From positions 289,092,200 to 289,156,199 of the forward strand of contig CM040125.1 in the NCBI GenBank assembly GCA_022559845.1: a stretch of 64,000 nucleotides of DNA, in the 5' to 3' direction. Position 1 is the stretch's first letter; the number at the start of each line of letters is the position of its first letter. Below are positions 34,701 to 46,439 of this stretch, piece by piece. The notes beneath the pieces are model-generated. The model made no database searches. It saw only the letters and a program-made list of their open reading frames with translations, and had not been told where the DNA came from. A program made the translations under genes and the position numbers. This DNA is from Amorphophallus konjac. Its lineage: Eukaryota; Streptophyta; Magnoliopsida; Alismatales; Araceae.

Positions 34701-35067
34701 CCTATTTCTAATCTTTTTAGGAGATGGAAGTGATTCGAATTCGGATTTGGGTTATACAAGTAGCGGGTCCGAGAGCGAATGAAAGTATTGTCAAGATGAG
34801 AGTGAAGACTTAGGAAGTCTAAATTGTTTAGATTGAGTCTATGTAATTTTCCTATTTCTTGAGTCTAGTGCATAATGGAAATTGAATTAGTGGTTGTACT
34901 TGATTATCAATGAAATAAAGTTGAAGTTTGAATATATATTGTGCAATTACATTTATGTGTGTGCTTGTCTTGCCCTCTGATCGTTCTTGCCTGCAAGAGG
35001 CTTACCATGCTGGCTGTTCGCGCTCCCCGAGTTAGTCTTCACTGTAATAAAGGCTCGGGGCGTGACA
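31739..35067 (+). repeat. 3' LTR of element C (3329 bp)
   Basis: Matches 23743-27065 with scattered substitutions and small indels. Ends GGGGCGTGACA at 35067, followed by the target duplication CCATG. TATA at 32288-32297; hairpins 32057-32115, 33030-33215 and 33737-33895; block 33571-33684; acceptor-like CTTTTTAG/G at 34713-34720. Confidence 0.92.
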
Positions 35068-35072
35068 CCATG

Positions 35073-35131
35073 CCAGCTGTTCACGTTCCTCGAGCTAGTC
35101 TTCCGCTGTAATAAAGGCTCGGGACGTGACA
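35073..35131 (+). repeat. 5' LTR of element B, last 59 bp
   Basis: Resumes after element C at CCAGCTGTTCACG and ends GGGACGTGACA. It resembles the last part of element C's LTR just before it, which gives a false look of local tandem duplication. Confidence 0.9.
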
Positions 35132-35138
35132 ATTAAGT

Positions 35139-35150
35139 TGGTATCAGAGC
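35139..35150 (+). promoter_or_regulatory. Primer-binding site of element B (initiator Met tRNA)
   Basis: TGGTATCAGAGC, seven bases after the LTR end, intact. Confidence 0.92.
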
Positions 35151-35362
35151 CTAAGTCTCAAGACTTAGGGGAAAAGAGTCATGTCATAGGATAAGTTCAA
35201 GGTTTTAGGACCCATACCTTTAAATTAAGGGGAAAATTTCTCACCCATGTGAGAATTGGGTAGAACCCGAGATGAGATAGTTATATAGAAATTATCTTAG
35301 GGTAAATCTTCCCGACTCTAAATAACTAAAATATCCATGATTCTCAGGTACCTTGATTCTCA

Positions 35363-36309
35363 ATGGCTCATCGTGTGAACTGGGACGAGATGCAGCAAAC
35401 TGTTGTGGGACTTACCCAAGCCCTACAGATAGTGGCCCAATATGGTGGAAGGGCTGGCGCGGGGAACTTACACTGCAATTTTCAGTTTAAATCCCCCACG
35501 ATTCTCTGGATCTTCTAACCCAGATGAAGCGAAAAATTGGATCGATGAGATGAATCGAATATTCGATGTCATGCAATTCACCGACTTGGAAAAATTTTGA
35601 CTTGCCACGTTCCAACTCAACAAGGATGCTCGTACATGGTGGAAATCCATTCCGGCACCACCTGCAGATGCACCTCATACATGGGAGGGTTTTCTTACAC
35701 TTTTCCGAGCCAAGTACTTCTCCGAGCATGTGAAGGAGAGGAAGGCTATGGAATTTTCCTCCTTAAAACAAGGGACAATGTCCGTGGTAGAGTATGAATT
35801 ATAATTCTCTCGACTAGCACCTTATGCTCCGCACTTGTTAAGCACAGATTTATTGAAAGCCAACCGATTTATGGATGGTTTAAGACCCGGATTTATCCAA
35901 TAACTTTGAACTTAGAATATCCGCACCTATACCGAGATGGTTCAAAGAGCGCATCTATGTGAAAGAACCATGGAGAAGGTAGAAAGGCTCCGTGGAGAAA
36001 GGTCAAGCCGAAAACATGATAGGCAAGAAGAGAAAGAAGAGGATGAGGATGAAAACAGTCACGTTAAGAGGTCCCGTGATGGGAACGGCAACGGAAAAAA
36101 AATGGAAATGGAAACGGAAAGAATAAGAAAGTTAAAGAAGAAGAGAGAATGCAAGTCTTCACGGCTTGCTCATTTTGTGAAAAAATTGGGCACTCGGCAG
36201 AATAATGCTGGAAGCGTCTCGGCGCTTGTCTCAAATATGGTAGTCGGGAACATCGCTTGCCTATGTGTCCTATCCTAAATGAATAATCTTCAAGGGATAA
36301 CAACGGACG
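35363..36309 (+). pseudogene. gag of element B, broken and interrupted by array D
   Basis: Begins MAHRVNWDEM at the ATG at 35363. A frame change follows near 35486, then NPDEAKNWIDEMNRIFDVMQ, and stops at 35598, 35802 and around 35900. The capsid region is recognisable (ATFQLNKDARTWW, FRAKYFSEHVKERKAMEF, YAPHLLSTDLLKANRFMDG). It has a highly charged Lys/Arg/Glu linker, a first zinc knuckle with an internal stop and a degraded second knuckle. Array D then interrupts it at 36310; the few remaining gag codons are at 54566 onward. Confidence 0.85.
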
Positions 36310-37307
36310 TGTCACGCCCCGACGCGGAAAATCGGAACGTAGCAGTTTATATCAATCATGTCAATCAGAGCATACATTGCCACAAGAGACTAACCACCAG
36401 GCTAATAATAAAGAAACAATTAACCCAACTTTATTGATAATAATAATAAGAGAAAGTATTCAATTACACCTGACTACTTGTGAACTTCTATCTCATTAAT
36501 AGAAAATACATCAACTCTAGATAACAACTAATCCAAACTTGACTTGAACATAAACTCTAAATAGCTCGCTCCTGGAATCACTCGTTCCTGTCCCCATCGG
36601 AACGCCCGTCCTCATCCGAGCTACCTAAAAAGGATTAGAAAGTAGGGGTGAGCAAAGCTCAGTAGGGTTTTATATCTCTATCATCAAGCATAACTAAAGT
36701 GATTAACCATTTATGAATAACGTTGTAACAAAAGCGATGATAAATAAATGACAAGAGATAGATAGGGAAAAGAACATGAGCTTTCAAGTAAAGAGTAAAC
36801 ACAAGTATAACAAGAACTTTTCATGTCATGAAATGATAAATGGAATTGGCCATATCAAGCACGCATATCATGTCACACAGGAATTTCAAGTAATTGAGTA
36901 AAAGTGGAAATGTCATAGACCAATCACGCTAGTCATGCACTTCGGTGCAATGCCACACCTTGTCATTACAAACTCCCCGGGGCACAAGTACTTTCGGGCG
37001 CTCCTCCCAGGACCAGACCGGGCCCTTTATGATGCGTTGGCATTGAAGGTTTGGATCAATGATCCTAGTCTAGACATTCATCACATTAATGGCCAAGAGT
37101 TCCAAGGTTAAGCTCACGAACTTACTTCTAAGATCAAGAGAAATTCCAACAAAATTGGAATGACATCAAGTAGAAAGACTATGAGTCTTTAGGTAACAAG
37201 GATGTAAACAAGGATTTCACATAATCTCACAGTTCAAGGCCAACCTTGATAACTGCTTCATGATGATAAAACAAGAAAACCTTATTACTATCTTATCTGT
37301 GACGGTC

Positions 37308-37392
37308 TATAACAGGGCCGTTACAGGAACGTGACGGTCGTACACAGGGCCGTTACGTTGCTGTGACGGTCCAATCTTGGGCCGTTACAGGA
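37308..37392. repeat. ACGGTC inverted-repeat triplet, array D LTR1
   Basis: Three consecutive units, e.g. GTGACGGTC then TATAACAG then GGCCGTTAC, about 30 bp each. Counterparts at 44647-44730 and 52811-52900. Confidence 0.8.
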
Positions 37393-37461
37393 CACAGACC
37401 AGTTTAATTTGAGCTGGTCCAAAAACACGATTCAAACCACGTTCATGGGTTCAGGTCTTTA

Positions 37462-37650
37462 GGGTACAACCTGCCCGGCGTCCTGGTGGGAATCCCAGGC
37501 TCACGGGGTCTTACGGAGGTCTCATAATAGTGGTCCTAGTCCGACGGAAGGAATATCCGGCGGAGAGTCCCATCTATTACAAGAATTGAGGCTAATAAAC
37601 ACGGAAACCAAAGCGGTGCGGTCAGTCAATCCCACCGGAGTGGCATGACT
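37462..37650 (-). promoter_or_regulatory. Conserved leader block, array D LTR1
   Basis: Plus strand GGGTACAACCTGCCCGGCG, GGGAATCCCAGGCTCACGGG, TCTTACGGAGG, GACGGAAGGAATATCCGG, GGAGAGTCCC and CACCGGAGTGGCATG. Repeated in LTR2 (44811-44990) and LTR3 (52975-53155). It matches element E's leader (6893-7067) and the reverse complement of blocks in B and C. Confidence 0.78.
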
Positions 37651-37928
37651 GTCAAACAATAAAGCTAAGATCAAATATATATCTTACATAAATCAAAATT
37701 TATACAAGTGTTAACTAAGGGTTTTTATCAAATTCTTCATGATCATTCAACTTAGGATTTTCTAACATCTTTCATGTAGAACAATGAAAAATTTATGTTT
37801 ATGATCATAATACAATATTAACATCACGTTCTGCCTTGCTTATAGATCAAGATATCATACTAACATAGCAAGTTTCTGGTTTTAAAAACGCATAAGCAAT
37901 AGTTTAAAAAAACACTGTCAGGAGAACG

Positions 37929-38126
37929 TGACGGTCTAAGAAGGGGCGTTACAAGCATGTAACGCTCTATAGTAGGTGCGTTACGTACCAGAAAATAAAT
38001 AGATTAAAATTTCAAAATTTTAAAACACAGGGGCATGTGACGGTCTGTCGTGGGGCCGTCAGGCTCATGTGACGGTCTGTCGTGCGGCCGTCAGGCTGTA
38101 ACGGCCTCTGGAAGATGCGTCACATG
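37929..38126. repeat. ACGGTC inverted-repeat array, array D LTR1 second cluster
   Basis: Units include GTGACGGTCTAAGAAGGGGC then GTTAC, GTAACGCTCTATAGTAGGTGC then GTTAC, and two copies of GTGACGGTCTGTCGTG then CCGTCAG. Counterparts at 45276-45470 and 53440-53640. Confidence 0.78.
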
Positions 38127-39038
38127 ACCTGGAACCCGCCGACGATGAACTTCGACATGTTACACTAAAACTTCGATTGCTCATGATAGAATGAATAAAA
38201 ATTAGGGAAAATGCTACCATTCGAAAGAGCGTAAAAATTCGTATAAAATAGCATGCTTTGATTTAGATCTAACACAACAAGATTCAATCTTTAACTAATA
38301 ATCATGAAAGTTGCCCTTTTATACACCTCGAGTAAAACGTGAAATTCGAACATCATGAGGAACGAGAATTGGGCAATTAGGTATCAAAAGAAAGAGCTCA
38401 TGGAGACGCACAATACGGTATTATTAGATTTCTGTTTGGCCTGAGAGACACCTACCTTTGCTTGAAGGAAAGAAGGACAAAGAAGAGGGGTCGCCGGAAC
38501 CCTAGGTACCGCTCCTAGAACGCCCAAACTCTCCCTCGTCCGATCACGATCGGTCCCGCAGCCTGTTGTTGTTGCAAATAGGGTTCTAAGGTGTCGAAAG
38601 CCCTCTAGAAATAGAACCTATAGGGACTCCTAGATATCGAATTTGGTTGAAGAGTCCTATGAAGAAATTCCAGCGAAAACTTCGGATAAGGTTCTAATCC
38701 ATCGGCGCCGCCGCCAGTGGAAGCATCTAGAGTTAGGGTTTTCGAAGAGAAAGTAAAGACCTATCAATGGGCTAGGGTTTGGCTCGAATTGGAGCACAAT
38801 TGGGCTAGAATTGTGATGGCTAAAGTAGGTCTTCTAACCCACGAAAAACTCCTAAAAGCACGAAATTGGGCCTATACGAATTTTATTTTAGGCTCTTACC
38901 TGAAGACAAAGTTATTACAAATTCAATTTTACACTAGTTTCATATTTTTCCAGAATTTTAATAATTCCTTTTGAAGTTGAGCCAATAAATAATTAATTTA
39001 TGTGGAAATATTATATTAGAAAAAGACAGGGTGCTACA

Positions 39039-39051
39039 CCCTCCCCCACTT
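39039..39051 (-). promoter_or_regulatory. Polypurine tract of array D, interior 1
   Basis: On the minus strand AAGTGGGGGAGGG abuts the LTR start TGTAGCACCC. Confidence 0.88.
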
Positions 39052-39096
39052 AAGGAATTTGGTCCCCAAATTCCCCGAATCTGCTAACAGCCAACC

Positions 39097-39537
39097 TTAA
39101 AACAATTCTGGATATAATTTTCTGATCGCATCCTCAGATTCCCATGTTGCTTCCTCAGCTCCACGCCGACTCCACTGGACCTTGACCATCGAAATGGATT
39201 GATTCCTGAGTTGCTGTTGCTTGAAGTCCAATATCTTGATAGGATTCTCTTCATAAGATAAGTCATTCTTCAATTCCAAATCAGCATGTTGGATAATGTG
39301 CGAAGGGTCATACACATACTTCTGAAGCATAGATACATGGAACACATCGTGAATACCAGCTAACTGTGGTGGTAGGGCTAATCTATAGCCAACTTCGCCT
39401 ACCCTCTCTAAGATCTCAAATGGGCCAACAAACCTTGGGCTTAGCTTACCTCGAATTCGAATCTTCTAATTCCTCTTGATGGTGACACTTTCAGAAATAC
39501 ATGGTCCCCAATCTGAAATTGTAGCTCTCTTCTTCTG
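39097..39537 (-). pseudogene. Integrase C-terminus and chromodomain, D interior 1
   Basis: Residues include [19 protein letters not shown], then [35 protein letters not shown] and a final RKLYPELF. This is a well-preserved chromodomain with its hydrophobic and Trp positions. Upstream (39346-39537) the GPF-type region is frameshifted. Confidence 0.85.
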
Positions 39538-40542
39538 TTATCTGCATAGCTCTTTTGTTGGGATCGGGCGACCTTCAAACGGTCTCTGATAACTTGGATG
39601 TTCTTTGACGATTCTGAGATAAGATCTGGTCGAGCCATTGCTTCTCACCAATTTCTTCCAACAAAGAGGAGATCTACAACTCCTGCCATACAAGGCCTCA
39701 AACGGTGCCATCTGAATGCTGGATTGGTAACTATTATTGTATGCAAATTCAATCAAAGGTAAATGTTCATGCCAACTGCCTCCAAAATCAATTATACATG
39801 CTCTCAACATGTCTTCAACAATCTGGTTTGCTCTCTCAGTCTGTCCGTCAGTCTGAGGGTGAAAAGCTGTACTGAAGTTCAAACGAGTGCCTAATGGTGC
39901 TTGCAGTCCTTTCCAAAAGTGAGATGTAAACTTGGGGTCTCTGTCAGATATGATGGACACAGGCACTCCATGCAATCTTATTACTTCCTTTATATACAGG
40001 GTAGCCAAAATATCCATGGTCCACCTTGACTTAATAGGTAAAAAGTGTGCAGACTTTGTCAGTCGATCAATGATCACCCAAATTTCATCAAGGCCTCCTC
40101 GTGTTCGGGGTAAACCCATAATAAAATCCATACCAACACTTTCCCACTTTCATTGTGGTATTTCGAGAGGTTTTAACTTCCCAGCAGGTCTGAAATACTC
40201 TGCTTTAACTTGTTGACATACTAAACACCTGCTCACAAAATCGGCCACTTCCCTCTTCATGTTCGGCCACCAGAAAGTCCTCTTCAAATCTCTGTACATC
40301 TTTGTAGCTCCTGGGTGTATAGTATACTTAGATCTGTGTGCTTCTTCAAGAATCTTCTTCTTTATTTCCATGGAATCAGGGACACATGTTCTCCCTCGAA
40401 ACAAAAATCTCCCATCATCAGCTAACATAAAATCTGGTCGATTAGCCATCTGTTCTTTAATTCCAACGAGCACAGGGTCATTATCCTGCAACTGCTTAAT
40501 TTCTGCTAGCAATTCTGAACGAAGTTGGACATGAGCCACCAA
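39538..40542 (-). pseudogene. Integrase of D interior 1, broken
   Basis: The HHCC zinc domain (HRSKYTIH...RCLVCQQVK) lies in 40150-40542. A TGA at about 40150 replaces a Trp codon still present in interior 2. The DDE core (MDFIMGLPRT, ISDRDPKF, TERANQIVED) lies in 39538-40131. A single-base loss near 39655 shifts the frame after SPLCW. Confidence 0.9.
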
Positions 40543-40581
40543 GATCCGATCTTCCTTTTCTGTAATATCTAAATTGGCAAA

Positions 40582-41847
40582 CTATTCTAACAACTTCCAC
40601 TCTTGAATCATCAAACTAGCTAACCTAGCTGTTGACTTCCTGCTTAAAGCATCTGCTACAACATTCCCCTTTCCGGGATGATATTCAATGGAGAAGTCGA
40701 AATCCTTTAAGTACTCTAACCACCTTCTCTGTCTCATATTCAACTCCTTCTGAGAAAATAAGTATTTTAAGCTCTTATGGTCTGAGTACACGATGAAAGT
40801 TCCTCCATAAAGATAATGCCTCCATATCTTAAGAGCAAACACAATCGTTGCTAACTCCAGATCATGCACAGGGTAATTCTCTTCATGTTTTCTCAACTAC
40901 CTGGAGGAATAAGATATCACCTTCCCTCGTTGCATCAATACGCAACCTAAACCGATTCCTGAAGCATCGGTATAAACTTCAAAACCTCCTTCACCTAAGG
41001 GTAAGGCCAAAACTGGTGCATTGGTCAAACACTCCTTCAAAGTCTGAAAACTCTTTTCACAATCATCCGTCCATTCAAAACAATTCTCCTTACGAGTTAA
41101 CCTTGTCAAGGGCACTGCAATCTTGGAAAAATCCTTGATGAACCTTCGATAATAGCCTGCCAAGCCTAAGAAGCTTCTGATCTCAGTTACATTCACAGGT
41201 CTTTCCCAATTACGTACAGCCTCAACTTTAGAAGGGTCTACTGCGATTCCCTCTTTAGAAATAATGTGGCCCAGAAAAGATACCTCTTGCAACCAGAACT
41301 CACATTTACTAAACTTGGCGTATAGCTGATGCTCTTTTAATATTTGCAACGCCATTCTTAAGTGTTGTTCATGCTCCTCCTTGCTCCTTGAATATATCAG
41401 AATATCATCGATAAATACCACGACCCACTGATCCAAGTAGGGCCGAAACACACTATTCATTAGCTGCATAAAAGCTGCAGGAGCATTTGTTAGTCCAAAC
41501 GGCTTCACCACAAATTCAAAATGCCCATACCTGCTACGGAATGCCGTCTTAAAAATATCTTCATCTTTTATCTTCAACTGATGATAGCCATATCTGAGAT
41601 CGATCTTTGAGAAATACTGGGCTCCTGACATCTGATCAAATAAATCATTGATCTTTGGTAATGGGTACTTGTTCTTCACGGTGAGCTGATTCAACTGACG
41701 ATAATCGATACACAACCTTAAAGAACCATCTTTCTTCCTTACAAAAAGAACAGGAGCACCCCACAGGGAAGTACTCAGACGAATGAACCCTCTTTCTAGC
41801 AAGTCTAACAACTGCACCTTCAGTTCTCTTAACTCAGCCGGGGACAT
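40582..41847 (-). pseudogene. Reverse transcriptase and RNase H of D interior 1
   Basis: RT is open for 316 codons (40897-41847) with [35 protein letters not shown] and the catalytic [11 protein letters not shown], then the RNase H start [14 protein letters not shown] at 40897 replaces the Gln codon (CAG) kept in interior 2. RNase H continues to 40582 ([31 protein letters not shown]). This is the best-preserved RT in the window. Confidence 0.92.
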
Positions 41848-42520
41848 ACAGTAGGGAGCACAGGCGGGGCGCCATGAATCAGGTCAATAGAGAAAACCAC
41901 CTCCCTTCCAGGGGGAAGACCTGTCAATTCATCTAGAAATACCTCCGAAAAATCATAAGTAACAGGGATATCCTTCAACTCCACTTCCTTCTTATTAGTT
42001 AAAGAAATTAAAGCCAAGAATGTTGGACACCCCTTTCTTAACAACTTATCTGCCCGAAGTGCTGAAATGAGTGGCACGGTCTTGGATAGCCTAGAGCCAG
42101 AGAAAGAAAGCTCCTAACGTCTAGGTAAAGACACTACTCCTGACTTACAATGAACACTAGCACCATGCTTAGATAACCAATCAGCCTCTAAGATTACATC
42201 ATAATCTTTCATCTTCATGCATATTAGATCAGCAGATAAATTACAACCATTGATCAAAACTTCACTAGAAGGATAATAATATTTAATCTTGGGTCCCGAA
42301 CCAATAGGGGTGGATATCATAAGGTGTGAATCCAACAACATTGGTTCCACAGATAAAGTCTTAACAAATTTCAGAGATATAAAAGAATGAGTGGCTCCAG
42401 TGTCGAAAAGTACGAATGCTGGCTTGGAAAGAATAGTAAGAGTACCTTCGACAATACCTCCTTCCTCAGTAGTCTGGTTCTCAGTCTCTGTCTCCGGGAG
42501 GGCTTGGAGCCTGCCTTACC
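41829..42520 (-). pseudogene. Retropepsin-like protease region of D interior 1
   Basis: AFVLFDTGATHSFIS at about 42376-42420 is the active-site motif. YDVILEADWLSKHGA follows at about 42160. A TAG near 42115 and a frame change near 41850 break the link to RT. Confidence 0.85.
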
Positions 42521-43469
42521 GCTTGTAACTTTCTTGCGACTTATCAGATGCTGCCGATTCATTAATAAGGGGACATTTTGGAATTCGGTGGTCCCTGCTA
42601 CCACACCTTAAGCAAGTGCCTAACTTGCGCCAACACTCTTCCATCTTGTGACCTGGACGGTCACAGTACTTGCAAACTGTCTTAGACGGCACAACTAGTC
42701 CAACCTTCTTCTCGCCTCCCTTAGGTTTCTTGTTTTTAGAAAAACTCGGCCCACGATTGGGCCTCTTCTGACCATTACCGGGTCTGAAGTTCCCAGAACT
42801 TGTAGTCTATTCCTTCTTCTTATCCTGACCTCTGATTCGGTCAGTCATTTCCATCGTATCCTCCAAAACTTGTGCTTTCCTTACTATCTCAGTATAGATA
42901 TGGATTTTCAAGGGTGCCAATTGATTGATGTACTGAAGCTTCAAACCATTCAAAAATCTTTTAGCCTTCATTTTTTTAGTGGACACCAAGTGTGGGGCAT
43001 ACTTACATAATCTGAGAAACTGCGCTTCATATTCCACAACCGACAAGTTTCTTTATTTCAAAGCAGCAAACTTGGCCGCCTTCTTCTCTTGCACCCGATC
43101 TGAGAAATACTTACTATTGAAAAACTCCTTAAACTCATCCCACGTGGCACGCCTATTCCCAAGTGTGGCTTCCATGGCTTCCCACCAAGCACGAGCATCA
43201 CGTTCTAATTGGAAAGTCGCTAGTAAGATGCGATCCTGATCTCCACATTGCATAACCCTGAAGATTCTTTCCGTCTCCTTTAGCCAGTTCTCAGCCTCAT
43301 CCTGGTCCGAAGATCCACTGAAACGCGGGGGATTCATGCCCTGAAAGTTTTGATGTAGATTGCCTGCTCCTTGTTGTCCGCCGCCTTGGGCTACTTGCTG
43401 TAAGGCCTGGGTCAGGCCCTGCACTGTACGTTGCATGTCTCGCCATTGAGCGCGTTCTGCTGCCATCAC
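42521..43469 (-). pseudogene. gag of D interior 1, broken
   Basis: Starts MMAAERAQW at 43469. The N-terminal part is open to 43053, where TAA replaces a CAA codon still present in interior 2. Capsid-type residues (FSGSSDQDEAENWLKETER, LERDARAWWEAMEA, YFSDRVQEKKAAKF) are clear. Two zinc knuckles follow: CKYCDRPGHKMEEC (42633-42674) and a second of the form CxxCGSRDHRIPxC. Confidence 0.88.
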
Positions 43470-43656
43470 GGAAATTCCTACAACATAAAAGAAGTAATTA
43501 AGAACGTTCTATTGGACATATCTTCTTATAGCTAGTTAATTAATTAACTAATCTTAGCCCAAGTCTCTACCCAACTCACTGGGTCAGATTCTGACTTTAC
43601 TAAGGTTTAAAGGTTCTATAACACTACTAGCAACCTAGGGTCTAAAGAAAACCTAG

Positions 43657-43668
43657 GCTCTGATACCA
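43657..43668 (-). promoter_or_regulatory. Primer-binding site of D interior 1
   Basis: On the minus strand TGGTATCAGAGC (initiator Met tRNA type), seven bases inside LTR2. Confidence 0.9.
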
Positions 43669-43675
43669 CAAAAAC

Positions 43676-46399
43676 TGTCACGCCCCGACGCGGAAAATCG
43701 GAACGTAGCAGTTTATATCAATCATGTCAATCAGAGCATACATTGCCACAAGAGACTAACCACCAGGCTAATAATAAAGAAACAATTAACCCAACTTTAT
43801 TGATAATAATAATAAGAGAAAGTATTCAATTACACCCGACTCCTTGTGGACTTCTATCTCATTAATGGAAAATACATCAACTCTAGATAACAACTAATCC
43901 AAACTTGACTTGAACATAAACTCTAAATGGCTCGCTCCTGGAATCACTCGTTCCCGTCCCCATCGGAACGCCCGTCCTCATCCGAGCTACCTGAAAAGGA
44001 TTGGAAAGTAGGGGTGAGCAAAGCTCAGTAGGATTTTATATCTCTATCATCAGGCATAATTAAAGTGATTAACCATTTATGAATAACGTTGTAACAAAAG
44101 CGATGATAAATAAATGACAAGAGATAGATAGGGAAAAGAACATGAGCTTTCAAGTAAAGAGTAAACACAAGTATAACAAGAACTTTTCATGTCATGAAAT
44201 GATAAATGGAATTGGCCATATCAAGCACGCATTTCAAGTAATTGAGTAAAAGTGGAAATGTCATAGACCAATCACGCTAGTCATGCACTTCGGTGCAATG
44301 TCACACCTTGTCATTACAAACTCCCCGGGGCACAAGTACTTTCGGGCGCTCCTCCCAAGACTAGACCGGGCCCTTTATGATGCATTGGCATTGAAGGTTT
44401 GGATCAATGATCCTAGTCTAGACATTCATCACATTAATGGCCAAGAGTTCCAAGGTTAAGCTCACGAACTTACTTCTAAGATCAAGAGAAATTCCAACAA
44501 AATTGGAATGACATCAAGTAGAAAGACTATGAGTCTTTAGGTAACAAGGATGTAAACAAGGATTTCACATAATCTCACAGTTCAAGGCCAACCTTGATAA
44601 CTGCTTCATGATGATAAAACAAGTAAACCTTATGACTATCTTACCTGTGACGGTCTATAACAGGGCCGTTACAGGAATGTGACGGTCGTACACAGGGCTG
44701 TTACGTTGCTGTGACGGTCCAATCTTGGGCTGTTACAGGACACGGACCAGTTTAATTTGAGCTGGTCCAAAAACACGATTCAAACCACGTTCATGGGTTC
44801 AGGTCTTTAGGGTACAACCTGCCTGGCGTCCTGGTGGGAATCCCAGGCTCACGGGGTCTTACGGAGGTCTCATAATAGTGGTCCTAGTCCGACGGAAGGA
44901 ATATCCGGCGGAGAGTCCCATCTATTACAAGATTTGAGGCTAATAAACATGGAAACCAAAACAGTGTGGTCAGTCAAATCCACCGGAGTGGCATGACTGT
45001 AAACAATAAAGCTAAGATCAAATATATATCTTACATAAATCAAAATTTATACAAGTTTAACTAAGGGTTTTTTTATCAAATTCCTCATGATCATTCAACT
45101 TAGGATTTTCTAACATCTTTCATGTAGAACAATGAAAAATTTATGTTTATGATCATAATACAATATTAACATCACGTTCTGCCTTACTTATAGATCAAGA
45201 TATCATACTAACATAGCAAGTTTCTGGTTTTAAAAATGCATAAGCAATAGTTTAAAAAAATACTGTCAGGAGAACGTGACGGTCTAAGAAGGGGCGTTAC
45301 AAGCATGTAACGCTCTATAGTAGGTGCGTTACGTACCAGAAAATAAATAGATTAAAATTTCAAAATTTTAAAACACAGGGGCATGTGACGGTCTGTCGTG
45401 GGACCGTCAGGCTCATGTGACAGTCTGTCGTGCGGCCGTCAGGCTGTAACGGCCTCTGGAAGATACGTCACATGACCTGGAAGCCGCCGACGATGAACTT
45501 CAACATGTTACACTAAAACTTCGATTGCTCATGATAGAATGAATAAAAATTAGGGAAAATGCTACCATTCGAAAGAGCATAAAAATTCGTATAAAATAGC
45601 ATGCTTTGATTTAGATCTAACACAACAAGATTCAATCTTTAACTAATAATCATGAAAGTTGCCCTTTTTATACACTTTCGGAGTAAAACGTGAAATTCGA
45701 ACAGCATGATGAACGAGAATTGGGCAATTACGTATCAAAAGAAAGAGCTCGTGGAGACGCACAATACGGTATTATTAGATTTCTGTTTGGCCTGAGAGAC
45801 ACCTACCTTTGCTTGAAGGAAAGAAGGACGAAGAAGAGGGGTCACCGGAACCCTAGGTATCGCTCCTAGAACGCCCAAATTCTCCCTCGTCCGATCACAA
45901 TCAGTCCCGCAGCCTGTTGCTGGTGCAAATAGGGTTCTAAGGTGTCGAAAGCCCTCTATAAATAGAACCTATAGGGACTCCTAGAGATCGAATTTGGTTG
46001 AAGAGTCCTGTGAAGAAATTCCGGCGAAAACTTCGGATAAGGTTCTAATCCACCACCACCGCCGTCGATAGAAGCATCTAGAGTTAGGGTTTTCGAAGAG
46101 AAAGCAAAGACCTATCAATGGACTAGGGTGTGGCTCGAATTGGAGCACAATTGGGCTAGAATTGGGCCCAATTGTGATGGCTAAATTAGGTCTTCTAACA
46201 CACGAAAAACTCCTAAAAACGTGAAATTGCGCCGATACGAATTTTATTTTGGGCTCTTACCTGAAGACAAAGTTATTACAAATTCAATTTTACACTAGTT
46301 TCATATTTTTCAAGAATTTTAATAATTTCTTTAGAAGTTGAGCCAATAAATAAATAATTTATGTGGAAATATTATTGTAGAAAAAGACAGGGTGCTACA
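43676..46399 (-). repeat. LTR2 (middle, shared) of array D, 2724 bp
   Basis: Serves as the 5' LTR of interior 1 and the 3' LTR of interior 2. It lacks about 18-20 bases present in LTR1 and LTR3 near 44229. Keeps an intact TATA-like CTATAAATAG region (45956-45965; on the sense strand CTATTTATAG) and an acceptor-like CCTTTTCAG/G (43991-43999, minus). Confidence 0.92.
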
Positions 46400-46412
46400 C
46401 CCTCCCCCACTT
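46400..46412 (-). promoter_or_regulatory. Polypurine tract of array D, interior 2
   Basis: Same AAGTGGGGGAGGG on the minus strand, next to LTR2. Confidence 0.88.
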
Positions 46413-46439
46413 AAGGAATTTAATCCCCAAATTCACCGA

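Larger units (their letters stand above)
23743..35067 (+). mobile_element. Element C: complete but decayed Tekay-like Ty3/gypsy retrotransposon
   Basis: Left LTR 23743-27065, PBS 27073-27084, gag, protease, RT, RNase H, integrase and chromodomain on one strand (27297-31660), polypurine tract 31726-31738, right LTR 31739-35067. A perfect 5-bp target duplication CCATG flanks it (23738-23742 and 35068-35072). It lies inside the 5' LTR of element B. Many stops and at least two frameshifts make it non-autonomous now. Confidence 0.93.
36310..39038 (-). repeat. LTR1 (leftmost) of array D, 2729 bp
   Basis: Plus strand TGTCACGCCCCGACG to GGGTGCTACA. On the minus strand it starts TGTAGCACCC and ends GGGGCGTGACA, like B and C. 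It holds an acceptor-like CTTTTTAG/G (36625-36632, minus), hairpins 37308-37392, the conserved block 37462-37650, hairpins 37929-38126, a donor-like AAAG/GTAGGTG (about 38448-38458, minus) and a degraded TATA (38606-38615, TAGAAATAG). Confidence 0.92.

Noticed and set aside
34980..35131. Apparent local tandem duplication of an about 70-bp sequence ending in CGTGACA
   Set aside because: Explained by the end of element C's right LTR followed by the last 59 bp of element B's related left LTR, with the CCATG target duplication between them.
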